From the NCBI GenBank assembly GCA_015680685.1, contig MNCI01016492.1, positions 349,417 to 413,416 of the forward strand: a DNA stretch of 64,000 nucleotides, written 5' to 3'. The position numbers and the translations under genes are program-made. Under the pieces are notes generated by a model. It saw only the letters and a list, made by a program, of their open reading frames with translations. It did no database searches and was not told the origin of the DNA. This DNA comes from Gnetum montanum. Lineage: Eukaryota; Streptophyta; Gnetopsida; Gnetales; Gnetaceae. Shown here in pieces: positions 24,086 through 34,155 of the stretch. How positions within the stretch are numbered: the stretch's first letter is position 1; each line of letters begins with the position of its first letter.

Positions 24086-25814
24086 TGTAGCGACAGGAAA
24101 CGTCGGTAGCTGGAAATACCGACCGAGATTATGTGTATGCAGTTTTAACCACGGATCTGCGCGAGGGCTATGCTGGAAAAAGCGAATCCACGGTGCCCTA
24201 AATGGTCTTGTCGATCAGACAGGGACTTACGGGTCAGTAAAACAATGAAGATTACAGATCTTTGTGTGCTACGATTTGATTCGAGGGATCATGAACTGGG
24301 AGGAAAATAACGTGGATGGATCGCTACGATGATAACGTTAAACACCCTGAAGAGACGCTAATCAAGAGAGAAACGCGTGATTTTCAAATATCTATGTTTC
24401 GATTTTTGAAAGAATTTGTGTTACGTTACAATGGGAGAGACCCCCGATAGCTTTATGTAAAAATGAGCACAAAACAACAAGGAAACTGTCCAAACAGAAG
24501 TCCGATCTACCTCATAGGCCAAAGCTGGGATGCAAGGATGGTCAAGCTCTGAGGTCTGCCGATCAATTGTTTCTGACTGGTAGAGTCTGCAAACTGGGCG
24601 AGACAATCTCACAATCCGTTTTCTACTTATTTGCTTCGAGCAGATTCTGCACAGGGCAACGATCGCTAATGGAAGGCTCTCTCTTGTTGCTAAGGCTCAA
24701 GTGCACTGTGCTCTGTTCTTGCTGAAGGATGATGCTGTCAGCAGTTGTCAAAAGGTTGCTCTTCATTTCTCTGCTCAAGGTGATAAGTGTTTCCTTGTTC
24801 AGAAAATGCTCTTGCCCTTTTGATTTTCTGCTGCTCAAAGTGATAAATGCTCTGGTGCTTAGAAAAATACCTCTGCTTCTCTGATTTTCCAACCCTTGTA
24901 TCTTTCTCAACTGAGGTATTTATAGGCCGCGACGCTCCGTGGAAAAGGCACAACCCTGATGACGTGGGTCCCGGATATTTCGGGTTCCATTGACTTGATC
25001 ATTTTAAGTCAGACTGTGACTACGCACAACACGCTCGCTTGCGTGTTATGCGTGTGAAGAGCAGGTACATGTTGAGTGTGCTTCAATTGCTTTTAGGCTG
25101 TATTACACTCATTTTCATTGTGTTGCATGTATGAGCGTAACCCGGTATAAAAACAACATGCTCAAAATTGTCTTACGCTCACTACGCAGCTGCGCGTAAC
25201 AAAGCGTAGATAATGACCAATTTACGATCACTACGTAGCTACGCATAACGAAGCGTAAATAATGACTAATTTACGCTCACCACACAGCTACGCGTAACGA
25301 AGCGTAAACAATGTCTGGCCTTAGTGATGAAATACGCAATGATACGCATCGCCGCGTAACGAGTGTAAAGACAAGTTATTCATGCGCCGGGAGAAAAAGT
25401 GTCGAACGTTGTGCTTCTCTGGACTCTACCTTCGACTATTTTGGAGCTTGTTACGCTCATTACACTGCCATGCGTTATAGAGTGTAAAATTGTCCTTGAA
25501 CAAAATACTTAACACAAGAGATCGCATATCACACTGCTTAAGCTTCTCCCTATGCTGAAGTAACTATCCTTCTGATGTCGGACTATGTCGAAACACCATC
25601 ACGCTGAGCGTCATTACGCTATGTCGCGTGATATAGCGTAAACAGTCAAAAGCATAGAAAGATTAGGAATCTGCATAGGAAGTTGCAGACTTGATGCTAC
25701 GTGCCTCTTGGCGTTGCTCTATCTTATTCCCCCCCTCTGGAATGCTGAGATGCACCCTTGCCTGAATTGCGAATCTTTGCCTGAAGCTGACTCGCGATTT
25801 TTAACGGTGTTTCA
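24086..25814 (-). repeat. 3' LTR of element E
   Basis: 1729 bp, TG...CA, partner of 42760-44488. TATA box on the minus strand at 24917-24924. Three ~49-bp repeats rich in TACGCTCAC and GCGTAACGAAGCGTA lie at about 25184-25320. Confidence 0.93.
24917..24924 (-). promoter_or_regulatory. TATA box, E 3' LTR
   Basis: TATTTATA on the plus strand (TATAAATA on the minus), equivalent to 43591-43598. Confidence 0.7.
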
Positions 25815-25885
25815 ATGGCCCCTCTTTGTGGACGGTTGGAGAGCTTACCCGAAAGACATCGATAAAGAATACGAAACACCGGATC
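25815..25885 (-). other. Polypurine tract and inverted repeat of E
   Basis: On the minus strand ACAAAGAGGGGCCAT precedes the LTR start TGAAACACC. Upstream, GGTGTTTCGTATTCTTT carries GGTGTTTC, the exact inverse of GAAACACC at the LTR start. CTTTGT-type and ACAAAG arms are also present. Confidence 0.8.
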
Positions 25886-26889
25886 GGTAGAAGCGAGAAC
25901 ATCATGCATCCATGGCTACTCAAGGATTGCCCTGTCATCATGGAAGGGCAAAGCTAGAGGAAATGGTAGACAGAAGGATATGGCTGGAAACAGGTTCGGG
26001 GAAGATGCAAAATGAATTATGATGGTAGGGGTATGAAATACGCTCGAACGCACAGAAATGTACGCACACTGATGTCAACAGGAATGCTTTCAGACGAGTG
26101 TAGCACGTCAGTCTGAGGTTTCTCTGTCACCGATTATAGCAGGAATGCGTGGAAAAGGAGCGTTGTGCATCACTTTCTACGATGTCTCTGCTAGCGTGAG
26201 TGCGGAAAATGAATACTTGCGTATGTAGGTTTTGCGTATGGGAACCGGGTGGTGGGGATGGAGGAAATAAGAGTTAACGGTAGGATTGTGCGAGGTATAG
26301 ACGTGCAGAGCTAAGTGGTCGGGCAAACCTGAGCAGCCATTTCAACATACTGTTATACTTCACCGCTCAGATAGACGCACCTTTGGACGACATTCTCCAA
26401 GGCATATAACCTGCAACCACAAAAGAAAACAGAGGATACCATTGCTCATGAACAAGGGGCGAGGTTCTTGAAACAAACGCCGTTTGATGTGAGATAGAGC
26501 GAATGGGCTATAAAGAAGGTGCCGGAGCACGCGGGGTAGAGCCGCCAATCCTGATGATTGGCCCAGCATATCTTCACCAAAAGGCATCAGACACAGTACA
26601 CCTAACTGGCTGTATGAGGAACCGGCCAGATGAATCTGCGAAGCTGGCGTCCGATAGCGATGATTGGCGGAGAGTCCCGAGGCCGTTGTCGACGAGGATT
26701 TCGTTGGGGCTCCGGCTGGCGAGGCGAAACTCTCAGAGGTACTACCACTGCAGCGGGCGCGGTGGCAGTATCTTCGAGGGATCAGTAAGATGCCTCTTAG
26801 CTTATCCGAGGAATCAGTAGGATGCTGATGGGGTGGCAACGCTGGGACTGTCTCAGCATCCCACCCCGTTGGCTGTGTAGCTGTACAGA
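25886..26889 (-). other. 3'UTR of E, no supported gene
   Basis: Unique sequence between repeats and polypurine tract. A long open frame crosses part of it (27421-26360, minus) but begins inside tandem repeats and resembles no protein, so it is not called. Confidence 0.5.
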
Positions 26890-27540
26890 GATGATCATGC
26901 TCGCTTGATTTAAATGGTGGCGGTTTGTAAGTCCCAGTTTTAAGTCCTGGTAGACTGCCGTTACTGGTTTTAAGTCCCAGCAGACCATGGTCCCAGTTTA
27001 AAGTCCAGGCAGACCAAGAAGTGCTAGTTTTACGTCGTAGCGGATGGTGGTATGTCTGATTTATGGTCTCAGCAGACCGTGCTGTGGATGCCAGTTTCGC
27101 ATCATGGCCCAGGGACAGATCTGTGCTGGTTTCACGTCTCAGCAGATGGCTACGTACCTGCGCCAGTTTAGCGTTGTGGCGGATGCGTGTAAATGGTGCC
27201 AGTTTTTCGTCTTGGCGGACCTGTACAACACTGCCAGTTTTACGTCGTAGCAGACGGTTATAACTTCCCAGTTTAGTGTCCTGGCAGACACGTGCGAGGA
27301 ACGCTAGTTTTACGTCGTAGCGGACAGTCAGTGCCAATTTCACGTCGTAGAGGACGCGTGATGCCAGTTTTACGTCATAGCGGACGATTACAACTTGCCA
27401 GTTTAGCGTCCTGGCGGACACATGCGAGGAACGCCATTTTTACGTCGTAGCGGATGATCAGTGCCAGTTTCACGTCGTAGCGGATGCCTGATGCCATTTT
27501 TACGTCATAGCGGACGAGTGATGCCATACCTGCTGTCGAC
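26890..27540 (-). repeat. 3'UTR repeats of E (GTCCGCTACGACGTAAAACTGGCA)
   Basis: About eighteen units of 27-36 bp (mostly ~33). On the minus strand each has GTCCGCTACGAC then GTAAAACTGGCA or a close variant. Translated by chance this gives YDVKLA repeats. Same consensus as in B at 13267-13560. Confidence 0.9.
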
Positions 27541-27553
27541 ACCGTAGATGCTG

Positions 27554-28162
27554 CTAGATGAAATACCACTTCAAGTATACATGATTTACAGGGTTTGCTA
27601 ATTCATTGCCGTTGACATCTACTAATTTGAACACTCCGTTACTGTACACGTCGATCACCAAGAAAGGGCCTTCACAATTTACAGAGAACTTGCCTACTAG
27701 TTCACGCACAGCTTTGAGAACAAGATCTCCTTTCTTGATCAGGCGCTGTTGAAGGTTGTGGCAATGTTTCTGGCGTTGTTTGTCTTGATATTTTTCAATC
27801 GTGTCAAGAGCCTGTATCCGCTTCTCTTCCACTGAATCCAGATCTACGATTCGAGACTTGGTGTGTTGAGCCTCATTTATAACCGTGGAGAGGACCATTC
27901 TCAGAGAAGGAATTTGCAACTCGAGAGGCAGCACTGCTTCAGATCCATAAACCAGGCTATAGGGCGTACTACCTGTATCTTTCCTACATGTAGTACGGTA
28001 CGCCCATAGCACATAAAGGATTTTATCATGCCACCGTCTCTTGTTACTGTCGAGCATTTTCTTGAGCAGATTGATTACTATCTTGTTTGATGCTTCAGCT
28101 TGACCATTCGCCTGCGGGTAATAGGGGGAGGAAAAAGACTGTGTAATGCCTAGGTTATCACA
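27554..28162 (-). pseudogene. Integrase C-terminal half of E, fused in frame to F protease
   Basis: Starts inside the integrase core at CDNLGITQSFSSPYYPQ, followed by GQAEASNK with the third catalytic residue (Glu), LWAYRTTCR, PYSLVYGSEAVLPLELQ, and the C-terminal part ending NPVNHVYLKWYFI with the stop at 27554. The zinc module and both catalytic Asp residues are gone. Upstream the frame continues without interruption into the protease of F: ACLKSF then CDNLG, joined near 28160-28165 where both parents would have TTC. No stop or frameshift is present in this stretch. Assignment to E rests on its 3'UTR leading to the E LTR. Confidence 0.8.
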
Positions 28163-31100
28163 GAAGGATTTCAAACATGCAGTTGTCGTGGGTTTGATCA
28201 CGTCTATAAGTCCCAATTGTTCGATGATTGGATACGGTACCACATTAGTGGCTGCCTCGTCATCTACATGTACCCTATGTATCTTAAATTGGTTTATATG
28301 TATGGTTATAAACAAGGGGGTCGTCGTCGTCTCGCCGGTTGTTTTATCTGTTTTGATGCTCTCGTCACGAAAGCTTAAGGTGTTAGGGCTGACCCCGCGA
28401 GGAGAATACATCACCGCATGGATTGCTGGTTCGCTCGGAGGCAAGTCCTCACTAACCGGGATAGATGTTAACATGCGTACAAGCGCTTCGTGGTGAGTCT
28501 GGGAAGTCAACACTAAATCATATAAGCTTAAAGACGTGTTTTTTTGTTTCAGTGCCTGGGTGACTTGCGTTAGGACCGTCGCGAAATCTCTGCTGTCAGG
28601 AGCATCTTGGTTGAGAGGGACCGGGTCCATCGGGCCCAGGAGTTTTATCTCGTGTTTTTGTGATTTGTCTTTTTTGCGGATGTTAGCAGTTTCTCGTTGT
28701 TCGTCCGTCCGAGAAGTTTCGCCGCTGCTGCCTATGTCAGGTTGATTGTCTGATGATGCCATAGGCATGGAGCTAAGAGGTGTTGGTTTAGGCGGCCCCA
28801 TGGCTAGCCGTTGGTTTTCCTTCTCCACGCGTTCACGTGTGAGCCTATCCGCTAGGTGTTCTCGCGTGTTACAAGGGCTTGGCCTCGGACCCTGGGATTG
28901 TCCAGGGACCTTTACGACGTACGGAGCGAGACGGGGTTGCGGGTATGACTGGGCTGGAGCCTGTGCGGGCACCCGGACGACGTATGGAGTTGGCCTTAGT
29001 GGAGATGGGACCTCTGTCATTGCAACCGCGGGTGGTACTCGGACTACAAAGGGGGCAGGCCGAGCGTAAGGTGTCGTTGTGCTCGCGGGATTAACGGGGG
29101 GAATGTGCACCACGTAGGGTTGTTGGCGCGTCGTCATGTTGGGGACGGGTGTAATCGAGGGTACTCGAACTACGTATGGCCGCTGCGGCGTACGAGATGT
29201 CTGGGGTGCGAGCGTAGGCTCAACGAGAGGGATTTGAACTACAAACGGCTTGTTAGATATTTTCTTATTCTCTGGGTGTATCATATTAATGTGGGGTGTG
29301 TCGGGCTCCTCGTCACAGTAAATCGTGCTAATTGTGTATGGAGCCTCCTTAGTATTTAGGGGGTCTTGGTACACTCCCATGGTTTGATTTTGTGGTTGGA
29401 TGGGGTTAGCCCCGTCAAATGTGATGCTACCTTCGTCAATCATCCGTTGGATATCTTGCTTCAAAGTAAAACAGTAATCTGTTCCATGTCCCGGTCTTTG
29501 ATGATAGTCGCAAAAGCGATCCATCCGGAACCCTTTGGGCACGGGGGGCTCATCTGGGGTTGCTAGGCTCGGATTCTGTACGAGTTGACAGAATCGGTCG
29601 TGTCTTTGAATGGCTGCAGGGGATAATTGTTTGTGGCTCATCAACCCAGCCTTTAAGAGTTGATCGAAGAGTTGAGAAGGCTTCATTGACAGAGGCGTAT
29701 ATTGAGAGGGTTCTTTCCTCTCAAAATTCCGTGTACGATTTGTCGGATTTTGCTGCGGTGATGATTCCTGTGCAATGGTTGTGGGCGGGGGGTGATAATA
29801 GTTAGTAGGTGGCGTCGGTGGCTTTTGTTGTTGCGTCCCTGCTACGGCTGCTATAGTGGTTTTAGCCTTTTCTTTGTGTTTCTTAGTATGTTGATTCTTA
29901 AAGGCTATGTAGGCTGGATCGTGACTGTTTTGGGCAGCTTCTTCAATGTTCTTAATTTGTTCGAACGCTTGATTGAGATCTCGCGCATTGAGGTAATACA
30001 GTTTAGATTTAAAGAAATCGTTGACGGCCCCTTTTAGGATCGTAAGTAGTTAAAATGGGGAGATCGGTTCATGAAGCTCATTCAGAGCTGCGCTCCATCT
30101 TTGAATAAATTTTTGGATCGGTTCGAGAGGCCCCTGCTTAATCTGCATGAGGCTATCCAGCGTTGGCTCGGGTTTCAAGTTGTACTTAAACCGGGTCACA
30201 AACTGGCGTATAAGATCATCCAAAGCACAGATGGAGTTCCTGGGCAAGGCACGGTACCAATCGAGTGCCCTCCCCGTAAGGGACATGGGAAACACCCGGA
30301 GGACAGCGTGGGGCCAGGCTTGGAGCAGGGCGCATTCCAACCGGAATGTTATGAGATGGGCGTTAGGATCTGTCTCGCCGTTATACTTGGTTAATGTTGG
30401 CAAGGGAACACCTTTGGGCAAGGTTAAAGGTGGGACAGAGGAGCTGATGGGGTCATCATTGTAGAAATCTACCACTTTCATCTCCCCATCGGTGACGGTT
30501 TTGAGGCGCTTTACCTCGTCTGTCAATTCCTGCATCATTCTTTTGGCATCTGCCCAATCTTGTGCGTTTGGGAGCAAGGTGGTTTGGGCTTGTGGCGCGC
30601 TGTATGGGTTAGACTGCTGAACGGTTGACTGGAAGGGTGAAAGTTGCATCGTTGGGGGTTGCGTTTGCGGGAAGTGTATGGTGGATGGCATCAGAGGCAC
30701 TACATTATAGAGAGGAAGCTGTTGCTGCTGTGGTCGTGGCTGTGCCTGAGGCACATGAATCGGTGGCAACGTGTGGGGCGGCATGTAGTGGTGGGAAGCC
30801 TGGTGCGACATCGTGCCCGTCATCGGCCACTGTCTAGCCACGTTGTACGAGGAGGCCCCTTGTTGGGTTACAGCAGTGAAAGGGGGCGCGTGCGTTTGGA
30901 TATGTGGGATGTAGTGAGTGGGTGTGGACACAGGTATAACGTGTGGCATTCTTACCACTTGGGACTAGGCTTGAAACGTCACTCCTAGGTTGCTGTGAGG
31001 GGGGTGTGCTTGTGAGGATGAACCTGCAAGTGTAAAAGGGAAGGCATTGGACAAAGGGTGGCCTTGGGGAGGGACTTGAGCTGACGCGGATGTTTCTTGT

Positions 31101-31708
31101 AACAGTGCTTGGGTGTGGTCAGAGGTAATGGGTTGGAGCGGTATGGTTTCCCCTGCGTCCGGGTTAAATACGGGGTTTACATGGTTATGTGGACTGAGAG
31201 TATGATAGGAGTCCTCATGCTCGGATTGCGCAGCGAACTCGTCCTCTTCACCCCGTTGTGGTTCTACCGTAACTTGATCTAACGATTGGCTCCTGTGCAG
31301 AAGGAGCTGCGTAAAGAGCTCCGAGAATTGCTCCGGAATGGGGATTACGTCGTACAGGGAAGGGATGAATTCATACCCCCCTCTGTAAAAGATCTCAAAT
31401 TGCCTTTTTACTTCCATCTCTGCCCGATCTACTACCAGGCCAGCTTGTATCTTAATGAAAATGAAGTTGTACTCGTCTTGGCTTATGATGTTAGCGGCAG
31501 GGTCTCTCCCTTGCAACCTCAACGATCGACGGAGCCCCATTGTGGGTTGCCCTCCCATATGTTGTGTAATGGATTGTTGGGCAGCTGTTGCGTCTGAGAT
31601 GTTAACGTTTTGGGTAGTAGCAGCAGTGATGTTGATGGGATTCATGATTATGGACGATTTGAGTGGGGGAATTGATATGGATAACGGTGTATGCGGTGGC
31701 GTAGACAA
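28163..31708 (-). pseudogene. gag-pro: gag-protease of element F (two stops)
   Basis: One reading frame from the ATG at 31708 with stops only at about 30965 (TAG) and 30050 (TAA), both at places where Gln is expected (A-stop-SQVV; ISPF-stop-LLTIL). Domains: LRRSLRLQGRD and EYNFIFIKIQAG near the start; a Pro/Gln-rich middle; the gag domain (about 30440-29960: DPNAHLITF, GRALDWYRALP, FIQRW); the knuckle FCDYHQRPGHGTDYC near 29510; repeated PFVVRVP-type segments (at least six); LSLYDLVLTS; and protease VHVDDEAATNVVPY near 28260, with DDE at the usual D-[ST]-G position. It ends ACLKSF at the deletion joint. With the fused integrase tail the frame is 1385 codons. Confidence 0.9.
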
Positions 31709-31955
31709 GTCTACAGGCTAAGGATCCGGCGTAAACGTTGGCGTAAGCGTGTAGCGTGTACGCTGGGGTTCGTCTGCAGCGTAAACGCTGGCGTAAGCGT
31801 GTAGCGTGTACGCTGGCGTAAGCGTGTAGCGTGTACGCTAGGGTTTGTGCAGCGTAAACGCTGGAGTCGGCAGCGTAGACGCTGAGTTTGATTTTAAAAA
31901 CGGCAGCGAGGACGCTGATCAGCGTGAACGCTGAGGGACGTGAAGCCTGTTTAGC
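31709..31955 (-). repeat. Palindrome-rich leader of F
   Basis: A succession of CAGCGTAAACGCTGG-like inverted repeats (AGCGT-NNN-ACGCT; variants AGCGTAGACGCT, AGCGAGGACGCT, AGCGTGAACGCT) and GCGTAAGCGTGTAGCGTGTACGCTGG units fills the space between primer site and gag start. CpG sites are well preserved. Confidence 0.85.
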
Positions 31956-31960
31956 GAAGG

Positions 31961-31978
31961 GCCCTCCTTCTAGCGCCA
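31961..31978 (-). other. Primer binding site of F (tRNA-Asn)
   Basis: Plus strand GCCCTCCTTCTAGCGCCA equals the 3' end of plant tRNA-Asn(GUU) with CCA, so the minus strand is its complement. Seven bases separate it from the LTR end at 31986. Confidence 0.85.
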
Positions 31979-31985
31979 AAAACTA

Positions 31986-33258
31986 TGCTGACCGAAATCG
32001 TCGGTGCGAGGCTGGAACGTTGCAGACACCGAAAGATCAGCGGGCGAGCATAGTTGACCCTACCTCCGCTTGAGGGCGAGCTGGAGTGGACGAAGGTAGA
32101 GTGCCTTGGGTGGTCCGCACGCGGATCAAACAAGAACTTTCCCGAGCACCGCCGAAGCGTTATATGCTGGGTTATACGTAAACAGGGCGTAAGCGATGAA
32201 TCAGGCGTGCACGGCGTAAATATAACGGGCGTGAACGGAGTAGGGCGTGAACAGCGTAAACAAAAATGAACACAGCGTGAGCGTACGGGCGTGACAGCGT
32301 AAACAGTAAATGGATGTAGGGCGTAGGAAGCAAACAGCGTGAACAGTGGGCGTGTACAAACGGAGACGGAGTGAAAATGCAAGCGGGCGTGAACGAAGGG
32401 TGGGCCAAATTGACGTAAAACTAAAAAAGAGCTCACAGCGAGCGTAAACAGTGGTCGTCTTCGGACGCGAACCGAGCGCGGAGCGCGAACGTAAGCAGGC
32501 GTAAACGAAGCGCGGGGCAAATTAACATACAACTGTAAAAAGAACTTGCAACAAACGTAAACAATGGATTATAGAGTTAAAATGTTGTGCACCGGTCTAA
32601 CGCAGTTGTGTAGGGACACAAGCCGGACGTAAAGCCCCGGTGGACAGAGGGATGCAGCTGGTTGACGCGGTAGGCGAGGGGCGGACTGTGCTCACCGTGC
32701 AACGTGCAGGACTTCCAGCGTAAGCGTAAGAGTAGAGGGTTTCCGCAGTGTAATTGCTCTGGGTTGACTCTGGTCAATTTCTGTTGCCCAGTAAATGTGG
32801 AAAACTGGGCTATTTATAGGGGTAGGGTTACCGGGAAAAGCGGACGGGGGGACACGTGGCGTATAGACCGGGCGTTACAATTTAGAAACTCGGTACACGC
32901 TGGGCGTATACATTACAAGCTGGCGTGTACGCTGGGCGTACACGCTGGGCGTATACGCTGAGCGTAAATGTTACAAGCTGGCGTGTACTCTGGGCGTACA
33001 CGCTGGGCGTACACGCTGGGCGTATACGCCGGGCGTAGACGCCGGGCGTAGAGACCGACGGATGTCCACTTGCTTCAATCCTTGCTCTTTGGTGTAATCT
33101 TCATGTTGCCATTGAAAATCCTGTCGTCAAGCGTGTGCCCCTGCTGTACCTGGGCGTGTACAGTGACCGTAGACGCTGGGCATGTACGCTGGGCGTGAAC
33201 GCTGGGCGTAAACGCTGGGCGTGTATGCTGGCACAACTCAGATTTTTGTGGTGTTTCA
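31986..33258 (-). repeat. 5' LTR of F, rich in GCGT/ACGC palindromes
   Basis: 1273 bp, starting TGAAACACCACAAAA on the minus strand and ending GGTCAGCA. TATA box at 32811-32818 (minus). It contains dense GGGCGTA(C/A)ACGCT units; 32890-33060 is a near-perfect array of 15-bp GCTGGGCGTRYACGC repeats, with more at 33160-33235. It abuts the interrupted RT of E at 33259. Confidence 0.88.
32811..32818 (-). promoter_or_regulatory. TATA box, F LTR
   Basis: TATTTATA on plus (TATAAATA on minus) in GGGCTATTTATAGGGG, the same box as in B and E. Confidence 0.7.
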
Positions 33259-33779
33259 GGCACGACCACAATGTTAGATACCCAGTCTGAGCAATCGACC
33301 ACGCGGATGAAATCGGCCTGGTATAGCTTGGTGATTTCATCACGCACCGCTAGCGCGATCAGTGGATCTAGGATAATGTTATGCTAGATTAACCTAGGAT
33401 CTAACCCAGGCATATCCTCGTATGACCATGCAAAGACAGTAATGTTGTCTTGCAGGACCCGTTTTATAGCGTTGTGCGTTTTTTCGTCTAACAAAGAACT
33501 GACTTTGTGCGTTTTAGTCTCACCCTTATGCGTAACGATAGGGACCTTACTAAGGGGGTCCTCGGTTATGTCTCCAGCCTCCAGGTCTAGCGTGCGCGTT
33601 GACTGTTCTGGCCATTCTGGGGATGTCTCTGATGCAGCTATAGTTACGCTTTCTAAAGGGAGGTTAACGTCTACTAGCGTGGAGTCAAACTGTCTAATTA
33701 ACTTCCCATATGGGCCTGTCAAAGTTAAGGGTGCTGAAACTATGACGTCCATTCTCCGTCTGTCCTGCAAAATTGGCAA
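33259..33779 (-). pseudogene. Start of RT of element E, interrupted by F
   Basis: Pol N-terminus: LPILQDRRRMDVIV at 33776 and down, SAPLTLTGPYGK, then AWSYEDMPGLDPRLI, a TAG where Gln is expected (LI-stop-HNIILDP), RDEITKLYQ near 33347 and WVSNIVVVP at 33259. Compared with A, about 19 residues (the IRPVKQK...IRP segment) are deleted between HNIILDP and ALAVRDE. The rest of RT was displaced by F and then lost in the deletion that made the gag-integrase fusion. Confidence 0.87.
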
Positions 33780-34155
33780 GTGTGTAAATGGTTAGGAGAC
33801 AAGTGACGTGATGTCGCCGAACGTGGAAGGCTAACTGAATTTTGAATATTATAGAGAAGTTGTAATCAATGTAACCCGATTACGAGGCGATAAGATGTGG
33901 TAGTTTAACGTCATTTCGGACAGCGGTGCGTGCGACATCAACTGCATTAATATCTGGATTTTCGGATTCCGTTTCAGGAAAGTCCCTCTAAAATCGGATA
34001 TCAAGTCGGTGATTCTCGCATACAAATAGGCGGTTTTCTGGTTAGAACGGACTGTTGGTTACTGTGCGTTCGAATTCGCAGGTATTTTTCTAGCAAGAGC
34101 AAGAAGAGCAGAAGATTTGAAGGTGCAAAGCTGTGCAAGTGTTGAAGCTGTGATA

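Larger units (their letters stand above)
28163..33258 (-). mobile_element. Element F: 5' half (LTR, leader, gag, protease), 3' half deleted
   Basis: Minus-strand element inserted into the RT of E just after WVSNIVVVP. It shows the 5' LTR (31986-33258), primer site, palindrome-rich leader, gag and most of the protease, then ends abruptly at the fusion to E integrase. Its RT, integrase, 3' LTR and second target duplication are missing. Only two nonsense codons interrupt its gag-pro, which makes it the youngest-looking part of the window. Confidence 0.85.

Noticed and set aside
26360-27421. 353-codon open frame on the minus strand
   Set aside because: Starts in the ~33-bp 3'UTR repeats (giving YDVKLA by chance) and continues through unique 3'UTR with no family resemblance. 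An open frame follows simply from a repeat length near a multiple of three.
31951-32532. 193-codon frame on the minus strand inside the F LTR
   Set aside because: Produced by GCGT/ACGC tandem repeats; composition is repetitive Arg/Pro/Ser/Phe and it crosses the LTR end and primer site.
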